NCBI GenBank assembly: GCA_016927495.1
Contig: JAFGMP010000191.1
Span: forward strand, 1 to 43,965
Origin: Candidatus Latescibacterota bacterium
GTDB lineage: Bacteria > Latescibacterota > Latescibacteria > Latescibacterales > Latescibacteraceae
Direction: 5' to 3'
Length of the DNA stretch: 43,965 nt
Shown: one piece after another, positions 1-7,955 of the stretch
Position numbering within the stretch: the first letter of the stretch is position 1
Layout of the letters: every line of letters begins with the position of its first letter
Notes under the pieces: generated by a model
Databases searched by the model: none
The model's input: the letters and a program-made list of their open reading frames with translations, nothing else
What the model was told of the DNA's origin: nothing
Position numbers and translations under genes: made by a program

Positions 1-1422
1 GATAATCCCCAGACAGCCGCACTTCTTCAGGGGCTTGAAGCACAAGCTAAAAACACCTTACCGTTTATAAAATTTCAGGAGGCTCTGACTGGGTCGGTTA
101 TTATTCCCGAGTCACATGTTCGTGAACGATGGGATCTGGAAAAACAGAGACGTACCATTAAGTGGGGGCTGGTGAGTGTTACCAGGTTCAGCGATGCTAT
201 CAATGATGTGCCGCACCAGGATATTCAAGCATATTTCAATGAACATAAGGATAAGTACAAACGTGAAGAGCAGCGTACTCTCGATTTTGTGTTTTTCCCT
301 CTTCAGGCTACAGCACAGGACTCCGCAGAGGTACTTGAGCGAGCACAGATGTTAGCTCAGAGAGCTAAAAATGGCGAGGATTTTGCCGACCTGGCAAACG
401 GGTATTCGATGGATCCCGGAAACGATGACGGTATGGGAAATCGCCGTGGCGGCGACCTCGGGTATTTTGGAAAAGGCACAATGGTGAAAGTATTTGAAGA
501 TGTGGCATTCAGTATGAAACCCGGAGAAATATCCGATCCGTTTTTATCTCCCTTTGGTTATCATATTGTTAAAATAGATTCTCTCAAATATAAAGAAGAC
601 GATAAAAAAAGAGCGACGAAGGAAGTTGATCAGGTCAAGGCGCGGCATATTCTTCTTACTCTCGATCCATCAAGCACAACCCGCGATGAACACGAAAACC
701 GGGTAACTGCGTTTCAGGAGAAAGTCAGTAAGGGTGGGGATTTTGCGCAATCGGCTCGGGAGGAAGGTCTCGAAGTTGGCAGGACCGCTAAATTTAATAA
801 GGAGTCAACGTTTATAGGGTCCATCGGTCAAAATCCTGAGATTCTGATTAACCGGTCTTTCAACTCGAATCTGGGAGACGTTCTACCTCCATATTGGACA
901 GATCCGGGAGCGTTTGTGTTACGTGTGGCGGAAATATATGAGGCAGGTATACCACCTCTTGAAGAAATACAGAATCAGGTGAAAGAGGATGTTCGTAAAG
1001 AAAAAGGACGCGCCAAAGCTCAGGAACTCGCTAATAACATTGACCGTCTTATGAAATCGGGAAAGACTTTCGAAGAAGCCGCGGCCGCAGATTCCACAAA
1101 TCCGATTGCGGTACAAACCGAAACAGTAACCCGGGTTCAGCGTGTAAGGATACTTGGCGCTAAAAGCCCGTTAATAGCCGCAGCTTTCCAATTGAAAGAG
1201 CCCGGAGATTCGACAGGCCCTGTCGATATGGAGCAGGGAGTCGGAATTGCAGTTCTGGAATCTATCGAACCGCTCGATACGGAATTGTATGAGAAAGAAC
1301 GTGAGCAAACCTACGAACAACTTGTACGGGAAAAACAGAATCTTATTATAAGCAGAACAATGGAAGACCTACGGAAAAATGCTAAAATAGTCGATCACCG
1401 GTATATGTACTATAATTTATAG
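1..1422 (+). CDS. Periplasmic peptidyl-prolyl cis-trans isomerase, PpiD/SurA type (5' truncated)
   Basis: The frame is open from base 1, so the gene starts upstream of the window; the first internal start-like codon (GTG at 172) is not the true start. The visible 473 residues begin in a helical SurA/PpiD-like N-terminal region. A parvulin (rotamase) domain follows at about residues 94-197 of the visible part, with the family's typical GGDLGYFGKG turn and the closing FGYHIVKIDS strand. A second, more degenerate parvulin-like segment begins at QVKARHILL (about residue 210), and the rest is a charged helical C-terminus. Such proteins assist folding of outer-membrane and secreted proteins in the periplasm. 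The gene ends about 60 bases before a bidirectional terminator shared with bshC. The family is clear; PpiD versus SurA cannot be decided without the N-terminus. Confidence 0.9.
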   Translation, partial: DNPQTAALLQGLEAQAKNTLPFIKFQEALTGSVIIPESHVRERWDLEKQRRTIKWGLVSVTRFSDAINDVPHQDIQAYFNEHKDKYKREEQRTLDFVFFPLQATAQDSAEVLERAQMLAQRAKNGEDFADLANGYSMDPGNDDGMGNRRGGDLGYFGKGTMVKVFEDVAFSMKPGEISDPFLSPFGYHIVKIDSLKYKEDDKKRATKEVDQVKARHILLTLDPSSTTRDEHENRVTAFQEKVSKGGDFAQSAREEGLEVGRTAKFNKESTFIGSIGQNPEILINRSFNSNLGDVLPPYWTDPGAFVLRVAEIYEAGIPPLEEIQNQVKEDVRKEKGRAKAQELANNIDRLMKSGKTFEEAAAADSTNPIAVQTETVTRVQRVRILGAKSPLIAAAFQLKEPGDSTGPVDMEQGVGIAVLESIEPLDTELYEKEREQTYEQLVREKQNLIISRTMEDLRKNAKIVDHRYMYYNL

Positions 1423-1482
1423 AATTTGGTTGCGGGTCGTTTCGGCCGGATAAGGCGATATAATCTACAATTTTGCAGCGCT

Positions 1483-1514
1483 AAAAAAAACGGGTATGTT
1501 TGCCCGTTTTTTTT
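1483..1514. terminator. Bidirectional intrinsic terminator between the isomerase gene and bshC
   Basis: A run of eight A and CGGG pairs with CCCG and eight T around the 8-base loop TATGTTTG. Because A and T runs flank both sides, it can work in both directions, which suits two converging genes. It overlaps the stop codon of bshC by two bases. Confidence 0.85.
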
Positions 1515-3111
1515 AATCTTCTGGGAAAATGAGCCTGTGGTGCTCTTCACCGGGACTCGTGAGTTTTATGAACTCTTTAAAATTTTCCTCGCCGAAATTC
1601 GAGTATACGACGTCAGCGCCAAACCATCGTTCCTGGGGGCCTCCTGACGGCCTGAGATAATTTGCCGCCGAAGTAAATCTGTTGTCAGTGATATTTACCG
1701 AATTTTTGTGTGCGCGAATAGCCCGTTCCTTCAAGCCTTCAAGCATATGTATTGCCTTGCCTTTTTCTTTATCGACTGATTGTACGAGTGTTGAATCGAG
1801 TGCGGTGATACTATCGGCAAGCCCATCAAATCCGTGCTTCAGGGCATTTTCGAGCGAGTCAAACTTTTCCATTATATTTTCAGGAAAACTGTCATACGCA
1901 AGTTCAGCACGGATTTTTTCAGGAGTCTCAAATAATTTTTCCAGTTCAATACCTTCCTTTTCCGCAGTTCTCGTTATCCGTTTGTCTATAATAGTAAATG
2001 ATGCTCTTGGCCACACGACAGAAGCGTTTATGTTAAAAAAATCATACAACGGTTGAATCTGGCTGAGATATATTCTTTCCCCGGGGCCGCCGATTGTTGC
2101 CACAACGGGTAACATGAAGTCCTGACATACAGGGCGTAATGCCGCTCCGGGGCTGAAAAGCTCAGGTGATGTCCGAAGCATATCGAGTATCTGAGTTCTT
2201 GAATACCGTAAAGACCCTGCTATGAACCCGGTACCGTCAAACCGGACAGGATACCGAACTCCTTCGAACTCGACGAAAAGATTGGTGGAATCTGCCGGTT
2301 TTTTTAGCGCTTTTCTGCGTTTGCGGGAGTTTTCGAATGTATCCGCTTCCGTGTTTATGAGGCCGGTAGAAACAAGCGGATTATTAAGTTCTTCAGTCAT
2401 AATGTGAGCATACAGTTTTTTAATTCCCTGCCAGCGCGGATCAATTATTATAAGGCCGTATGAGGAACACATTGCTACCATCTGTGCCGAGAAGGCATTT
2501 ACCCATGAAGTTCCCGGCTGCCAGGAATTTCGAATAATTTCAATATATTTTTGCGTACGGTCACCGGAAAATATGTTTTTTTCATACAAATCGATAACTT
2601 CATGAATATCATCATCGATAAGTATATCACCTACCGGCATTCCTTCATGATAGGATTTCGGCTTATATTCAATGCGAAACTCACTGCCGTTCTGCGTTCT
2701 GATTCCCAAATCTTTTACCTCATCAAAATCATGATCGTCAGAGGCTATCCAGAACAGCGGGAGTACATTTTTGCCCGATGATTCGGAAATCCGTGATGCA
2801 AGGCGTATTGAATGCATGGCTTTATAGAACGTATACAGCGGGCCGCCAAAGAGCCCGGCCTGCTGACCGCTTAATACAAACATTGTGTCGTTATCAACCG
2901 TATCTATTGTTTCAAGCAATTTGCCATCTGCTCCTATACGGTCATTTTCACGACTTAGAATCGTTTTCAGTGATTCAAGAGGATATGAAGATGCATCAAG
3001 CATATCGGCTCGGTTGATAAGACGTTTCCAGTTGGGTGTGGCTGTATCATCGGGGATAATTGCGGGTATATTCGCTGAAAAAAATGATCCTGCTGTTACA
3101 ATTTTAATCAC
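1513..3111 (-). CDS. bshC: Bacillithiol synthase BshC (cysteine-adding enzyme)
   Basis: This 532-residue protein has the length and motifs of BshC, the last enzyme of bacillithiol synthesis, which joins cysteine to glucosaminyl-malate. The signature SGQQAGLFGGPLYTFYKA lies at residues 81-98 and FWIASDDHDFDEV at about 120-132. The C-terminal tail HHRLIFPED is also typical. The start is a GTG at 3111. It is the last gene of a four-gene minus-strand operon; the upstream methyltransferase stops two bases before this start. bshA and bshB are not in the window. Recognition is strong, though whether the cell makes bacillithiol depends on those two genes being elsewhere. Confidence 0.93.
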   Translation of the reverse strand: MIKIVTAGSFFSANIPAIIPDDTATPNWKRLINRADMLDASSYPLESLKTILSRENDRIGADGKLLETIDTVDNDTMFVLSGQQAGLFGGPLYTFYKAMHSIRLASRISESSGKNVLPLFWIASDDHDFDEVKDLGIRTQNGSEFRIEYKPKSYHEGMPVGDILIDDDIHEVIDLYEKNIFSGDRTQKYIEIIRNSWQPGTSWVNAFSAQMVAMCSSYGLIIIDPRWQGIKKLYAHIMTEELNNPLVSTGLINTEADTFENSRKRRKALKKPADSTNLFVEFEGVRYPVRFDGTGFIAGSLRYSRTQILDMLRTSPELFSPGAALRPVCQDFMLPVVATIGGPGERIYLSQIQPLYDFFNINASVVWPRASFTIIDKRITRTAEKEGIELEKLFETPEKIRAELAYDSFPENIMEKFDSLENALKHGFDGLADSITALDSTLVQSVDKEKGKAIHMLEGLKERAIRAHKNSVNITDNRFTSAANYLRPSGGPQERWFGADVVYSNFGEENFKEFIKLTSPGEEHHRLIFPED

Positions 3112-3113
3112 AA

Positions 3114-3845
3114 TTATTTAACTCCGTGAAGGATCATTCTCTGGGATGTCGGTGAATATGGTTCTCCATCAACCGAACCGAGCATCGTTGTATTACCCAG
3201 TCCCGCATTTCGGATCATCGCTCGCATTTCTTCAGGTTCGTAAAGACGGACCGACTCATGAAACGTCTGGGAGTTTTCATCCCATTGAAGAAAAATAGTT
3301 TTTTCAATACGGCCGGTAGTTCTATCATAATGACGTTTTTCGGTTATTTTCATACCTTCTTTATTTCTGCTTGATACTTCCACCAGGTTTTCAATAACCT
3401 GCTTCGGATTAAGGTAGTCGATCAGATAACGCCCACCAGGCTTAAGGACACGCGCTATGGTAACAATCAATTCCTTATTCTCTTCATCGGTAAAATACCC
3501 GAATGACGTAAACAAATTCAGCACAACATCAAAAGCTTCATCTTTAAAAGGTACATGCCGTGCATCACCTCGAACATAAAGCGGGTATGTTGATTCGTAT
3601 GGCGCACTTTCCCGTGCAATTTTAAGCATCGGCATCGAATAATCAAGGCCAACGACGCTGCACCCCAATTCAGCAATTGCCGAATCATGTCTTCCCGGAC
3701 CACAGCAGAGATCGAGCACATGTTCATCACCCCTCAGGCCGATTATATCTTTAATACGCTGAATCTCATATTCGGCTTCCTGAATATTTCGGTGCTCGTA
3801 GACGAGCAGATATTCCTCGCCAAACCAGCGTTTGTACCAATCCAT
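3114..3845 (-). CDS. Class I SAM-dependent methyltransferase
   Basis: The 243-residue product has a Rossmann methyltransferase core: motif I VLDLCCGPGRHD at about residues 42-53, the acidic end of strand two in VVGLDYS, and post-motif KPGGRYLIDY. The substrate cannot be read from sequence. The ATG start shares its A with the TAA stop of the upstream DUF62 gene (TAATG), so translation is probably coupled. The N-terminal W-Y-K-R-W-FG-x-x-YLL segment and the C-terminal SVRLYEPEEM segment recur in the methyltransferase at 10456-11259, so the two are paralogues. Its place between a SAM-cleaving enzyme and bshC is suggestive, but no function follows from this alone. Confidence 0.85.
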   Translation of the reverse strand: MDWYKRWFGEEYLLVYEHRNIQEAEYEIQRIKDIIGLRGDEHVLDLCCGPGRHDSAIAELGCSVVGLDYSMPMLKIARESAPYESTYPLYVRGDARHVPFKDEAFDVVLNLFTSFGYFTDEENKELIVTIARVLKPGGRYLIDYLNPKQVIENLVEVSSRNKEGMKITEKRHYDRTTGRIEKTIFLQWDENSQTFHESVRLYEPEEMRAMIRNAGLGNTTMLGSVDGEPYSPTSQRMILHGVK

Positions 3846-4639
3846 TACGATCTCCTGACTGTAACTGTACTGCCAATCGATGTCATAAAGTATGATGCAG
3901 CGTTTCCTTCATTCATTGATATTTCCAGATATCCGGAAGCGCCAAATAATACAAGTGGAGTACCCTTCTGGGCCTGACTGTAATGATCCATGATTTTTCT
4001 GAATCGTTCCGCAGCGAATGAAACTTCGATTTTTCGTTTGCCGGCAAATGTATTAAACGCATGTATCGATATGTTCGAAATCAGATTACCGAATGAATCA
4101 ATCGAAACGATTTCACCTTTTAAAATATTACCGTTTTGTTCGGGCTGAGGATAAACCAGTTTTTTGAGTCGGTTCAGAACCGGGCCGATTTCGGAAAAGT
4201 CCCTTCCTGCGGAGAGATGACCGGCACATGGCGCATATATATCTCTGCCATGAAAAGTGCTCGATATTTTATCCTGTAAAAATGTCGGATTAACAATTTC
4301 CCTAATTTCTATTGCATCATCGTCTCCCAGAACCAGGGAAAATATTCCGTTGTCCGGTCCGATGAAAATATACCGGTCTGTTTTTACCGCAATGTTCTTT
4401 CTTTTACTGCCAACCTTTGGATCGACAATAGCGATATGGACAGTTCCCGTCGGAAAGAACTCATACGCGCGAACAATAGTAAACGCAGCGCTTACTACAT
4501 CGTGAGGTGGTATATCATGAGTAATGTCGATAATCTTCGCATTGAGATTTGTAGTATACACCATTCCTCTTATGATACCGGCATAAGGATCTTTTGTGCC
4601 AAAATCGGTCGTTAAAGTTACAAGTCCGCTCATTATCAT
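3845..4639 (-). CDS. SAM hydroxide adenosyltransferase (DUF62 family)
   Basis: The product has the DUF62/SAM hydrolase signature near the N-terminus: LTTDFGTKDPYAGIIRG, then IDITHDIPPHDV, and later IFIGPDNGIFSLVLG and ISTFHGRDIYAPCAGHL-like segments, over 264 residues, the usual family length. Members split S-adenosylmethionine into adenosine and methionine using water; the physiological role is poorly known. The ORF opens M-I-M-S, with ATG codons at 4639 and 4633; the first overlaps the TAA of the upstream cyclase gene as TAATG and is preferred, but the second is possible. The same TAATG coupling joins it to the methyltransferase downstream. Confidence 0.9.
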   Translation of the reverse strand: MIMSGLVTLTTDFGTKDPYAGIIRGMVYTTNLNAKIIDITHDIPPHDVVSAAFTIVRAYEFFPTGTVHIAIVDPKVGSKRKNIAVKTDRYIFIGPDNGIFSLVLGDDDAIEIREIVNPTFLQDKISSTFHGRDIYAPCAGHLSAGRDFSEIGPVLNRLKKLVYPQPEQNGNILKGEIVSIDSFGNLISNISIHAFNTFAGKRKIEVSFAAERFRKIMDHYSQAQKGTPLVLFGASGYLEISMNEGNAASYFMTSIGSTVTVRRS

Positions 4640-6807
4640 TATTTTGTCCTCATTGTGAAGATTCCGTCCCAGTCTTCAGGTGGTGGATTTATTAAAAACT
4701 TATTACAACGTTCCAGATACAATACCGATGGCCCGTCTTCACCGCTAATAGATAACGCTTCGGTGAATAAGTCGATACCATCCTGCCAGCGGCATTCTTT
4801 GTAGGCTGCAAGCCCCTGGGAATATACTGTTAATAATTTCTGTATGCCTGAATCCAAATTGTCTGATTTTTTCCCCAGGATTTCATATACTTTTACACCT
4901 TCCCGTTTTCCCTTTACTCTCAATATGTCAAGTTCACGGGTATGTACGGCATGATCAACAAAGCTTTTTGTTGCTTCACTGCACATTATATAAGTGCCGT
5001 ATATTTTATTCGCACCCTCCAGACGTGAACTCAGATTTACATTATCACCCATTACGGTGTAATCGAAAATTTCACGCGAACCCATATTTCCTATAACCAT
5101 TTCGCCGGAATTGATACCGACACGGGCTTTGAGCTCTGATCTTCCCTCTTCCTTCCATTTTTCACGCATTTGTTTCAGTTTCGCCTGCATATCGATAGCT
5201 GCCAGGCATGCCTTAAGGGCATGATCTTCGTCAGGCAGAGGAGCGCCGAATTCCGCCATGATCGCATCACCTTCATATTTGTCGATAATCCCGTCATACG
5301 AAAGAATGATATCAGTCATTGCGGTAAGATATTCATTGAGCAGTTCCACAAGCTCGGTGGGAGAAAGTTTTTCGGATATAGAGGTAAATCCCTGAACATC
5401 GCTGAAAAGCACGGTCATAACCCGTTCTTCACCCCCGAGCGTAAGCATTTCGGGATTTTTAAGCAGTTCTCCTACTACTTTTCCCGGTACATAATGAGCG
5501 AAAGCTCCCCGTATGATTGCCTTCTGACGGCGTTCCGTCAAAAAGTTATAGGTTACCGCACTGAGATATGATAACAGTACTGTTGTGAATGATGGCGCAA
5601 CTATCGGTACAAGCAGCCTCTTTTTTTCGAAAAAATATACCGCAGTAATAAAATACATAACAATAAACATGATTGACAAAAATAAACCGCCGTAGCCTCT
5701 GAAGCGATAATTGATAAACGTTGAAACAATGGCGATTAGAACAATCAGGATAACGGTTTGCCAGTAACTGAACGGAACTATGAAACGATCATCGAGGATT
5801 GTTGATATTATATTTTTGTGAACATGTACACCGTACATAGGGATTTCGGATGAACTTGACAGTTTTGTTCCCAGATAGAATGGTGTCGATTCCCAGTCCT
5901 TCGATTCGGGATATGCGGCCCCTACGAGCACTACTTTATCTTTAAATTGTCCGGTTTCGATCAGGGACTGAAGGCCGGATTCATCGAGCACCTGTTCATA
6001 GGAAATATATCCTCCACTGTTGGCATAACTGGCTTCATCCATGCAAAAGTTGATAACCATGGTATCGCGTTCATCAAGTGGTACGACCTTATCACCAACA
6101 AATACCCTGTGTTTTTCTGTGTCAACCCATGCTGTATCGGCATCCATCGCAAACATAGCCGCTCTCAAGGCAAATGAATACTGCCATTCCATTTGCGGAT
6201 CGGTGTCATTGTGGATGAGTTGAGCACGGCGGACGAATTTATCGGAATCAAGTACCATGTCGACAAAAGCAAGCTGACCGTGATTACGGAATTCCGGAAT
6301 AGGAAGCGGAGGTTCACCGGTTGACGTTCTGGTTGCCTTGGCCATTGTCACTATTTGCTTACGGGCAATGACGGTATTGGGGTACATGAACAACGTGTCG
6401 GCAAACAGAGAATCTCTCCATGACATGGTACCGCCTAATTCCATTGAATAATCATCGGATATTTGTTTCCCGGTATAGGTGAGAAATAAAATATCGAGCA
6501 GAACCGCTTTTGCGCCTGCCCTGTAAAGGTTTTCAATCAACCGTACATGATAATCCCGGGGAGGAACTCCGGTAAGCCCTAAAAAATCAAGTGTCTGTGG
6601 GTCAATAGCCACGATTACGATTTCATCGGTGTGATCTTCAATACCTCTGATACGAAAACGCAGATCATGTGTGGATAATTCGATTTTTCCGAATATGTCG
6701 AGTCGTTCAAGCAAAGAAACCGTTACAATAACTGACAAGCAAATAATAACATATGCAACATATGTTGTAATTTTTTCTTTTCTGATTTCCATCGATCGTT
6801 CTTTCAT
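4639..6807 (-). CDS. CHASE2 sensor adenylate cyclase (class III)
   Basis: The 722-residue protein starts with a membrane helix (about 12-33). An extracytoplasmic CHASE2 domain follows at about 45-345, including IVIVAIDPQTLDFLG and the closing YGVHVHKNIISTILDDRF segment. Three membrane helices (about 347-422) lead to a class III cyclase domain at about 460-645. The catalytic set appears complete: metal aspartates in LFSDVQGFT (469) and EGDAIMAEFG (514), the adenine-selecting lysine in DKYEGD (510), and the N and R of NLSSRLEGANK (591-601). This points to cAMP rather than cGMP. A short TPR-like tail follows (about 655-705). It heads the operon that ends with bshC. A second ATG at codon 6 (MEIRK) is possible, since neither start has a strong ribosome binding site. 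Confidence 0.92.
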   Translation of the reverse strand: MKERSMEIRKEKITTYVAYVIICLSVIVTVSLLERLDIFGKIELSTHDLRFRIRGIEDHTDEIVIVAIDPQTLDFLGLTGVPPRDYHVRLIENLYRAGAKAVLLDILFLTYTGKQISDDYSMELGGTMSWRDSLFADTLFMYPNTVIARKQIVTMAKATRTSTGEPPLPIPEFRNHGQLAFVDMVLDSDKFVRRAQLIHNDTDPQMEWQYSFALRAAMFAMDADTAWVDTEKHRVFVGDKVVPLDERDTMVINFCMDEASYANSGGYISYEQVLDESGLQSLIETGQFKDKVVLVGAAYPESKDWESTPFYLGTKLSSSSEIPMYGVHVHKNIISTILDDRFIVPFSYWQTVILIVLIAIVSTFINYRFRGYGGLFLSIMFIVMYFITAVYFFEKKRLLVPIVAPSFTTVLLSYLSAVTYNFLTERRQKAIIRGAFAHYVPGKVVGELLKNPEMLTLGGEERVMTVLFSDVQGFTSISEKLSPTELVELLNEYLTAMTDIILSYDGIIDKYEGDAIMAEFGAPLPDEDHALKACLAAIDMQAKLKQMREKWKEEGRSELKARVGINSGEMVIGNMGSREIFDYTVMGDNVNLSSRLEGANKIYGTYIMCSEATKSFVDHAVHTRELDILRVKGKREGVKVYEILGKKSDNLDSGIQKLLTVYSQGLAAYKECRWQDGIDLFTEALSISGEDGPSVLYLERCNKFLINPPPEDWDGIFTMRTK

Positions 6808-7062
6808 CGTAAGACATTCATGATCGTAATTTTACCATGAATAATTATAACGTATAAAACATAAAATAATGAATGAATTGTGAGAAAAAAGCGAAAAGTG
6901 GATTAAAATATAAATAAAGGTTGCTTTTGAAATGCAAAAGTTTTTTATTATTGCATGTTTTATGATACGGAGGTAGCGTGTAATACCGTAGCATAACATA
7001 TTTTTTTATCATGTTGTTTTTAATGTGTTTAGTTGCTTTTGAAAAGGAGAGGTTTATTAACA

Positions 7063-7800
7063 ATGGGAAGAGAAGACCAAATTATAACGCAGCGTGACAT
7101 ACCGTATCCCTATTCCATTGACTCTGATGAAATGGTAGCCCGGTTCGAAAAATGCTACACCGCAGCAATAAATGATGTCATGACAAGCAGAAGTCTCGGT
7201 GACAGCCTGAATCTACCGAGCACATGGCTTGGACCGGATATCAAGTGCCGGACAAAAGAATTGAACAGGGATGTTGTCGCCGGATTTGCATTCACTATCC
7301 AGTGGATAAAGGACCCATCCCCTGATGAGAGGACACGTACCGGTGAAAAGATGCTGAGTTCCTATTTTAAAAATGCCATTCTTTGTGTCGATACCGGCGG
7401 TGATCCTGAATCGGGTTATCTTGGCGAACTCAATACTAATGCAATGATGAGAAACGGTGTTCGAGGATCGGTCATAGATGGCGGTGCTAAAGATACGGGT
7501 TTTGTTAAACTGATGAATTTCCCGGTATTCTGCAAATTTTCGAGCCCTATCGATGCTTATACAGGTAATCGTCTGCGTGGCTGGCATCTGCCGATTCTTA
7601 TCAATGGTGTCAAAATCGAACCTATGGATGTAATCGTTGGTGACAGCGACGGTGTTATGGTGATACCGAAAGCTGTCGCCGAGGAAGTGCTGGTGAAGCT
7701 GGAGAAGCGGAAAGAATTTGAGGATAAGGTTCGCGAACTTATACGATCCGGTATGACACCCGAACAGGCTGCAATTAAAATGGGTACAACGGAATTGTAA
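7063..7800 (+). CDS. RraA-like / HMG aldolase-fold protein
   Basis: The product (245 residues) has the RraA/demethylmenaquinone-methyltransferase-like fold. The NGVRGSVIDGGAKDTGF segment (131-147) and the late DVIVGDSDGVMVIP strand-turn are family hallmarks, and a short helical C-terminal extension follows. Relatives are divalent-metal aldolases for 4-hydroxy-4-methyl-2-oxoglutarate and oxaloacetate decarboxylases; RraA of E. coli is instead an RNase E inhibitor. The usual R-D pair of the aldolases appears here as K143-D144, so activity should not be assumed. The ATG at 7063 is chosen over the TTG at 7033 because GGAGAGG ends ten bases before it. The gene is monocistronic, with its own terminator. 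Confidence 0.82.
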   Translation: MGREDQIITQRDIPYPYSIDSDEMVARFEKCYTAAINDVMTSRSLGDSLNLPSTWLGPDIKCRTKELNRDVVAGFAFTIQWIKDPSPDERTRTGEKMLSSYFKNAILCVDTGGDPESGYLGELNTNAMMRNGVRGSVIDGGAKDTGFVKLMNFPVFCKFSSPIDAYTGNRLRGWHLPILINGVKIEPMDVIVGDSDGVMVIPKAVAEEVLVKLEKRKEFEDKVRELIRSGMTPEQAAIKMGTTEL

Positions 7801-7823
7801 AAATAATAAACAGACATTATATT

Positions 7824-7854
7824 AAAAGCTGCCGGAAATCGGCGGCTTTTTTTA
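7824..7854 (+). terminator. Intrinsic terminator of the RraA-like gene
   Basis: AAGCTGCCG pairs with CGGCGGCTT (one G-T wobble) around a GAAAT loop, followed by a run of T. It lies about 25 bases after the stop codon at 7800. Confidence 0.85.
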
Positions 7855-7955
7855 TAGTAAATTCTTTAATAATCAAAATAATCACAGAAGATACAAGTTG
7901 TATACTATATAAATGATTAAAATAATATAGTTGTTATACATCAGGAGGATTGTTT

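Noticed and set aside
7891..7952. Small palindrome ATACAAGTTGTAT and TATACT box before the reductase gene as a regulated promoter.
   Set aside because: No -35 partner at the right distance was found and the inverted repeats are short and AT-rich, so I do not claim it.
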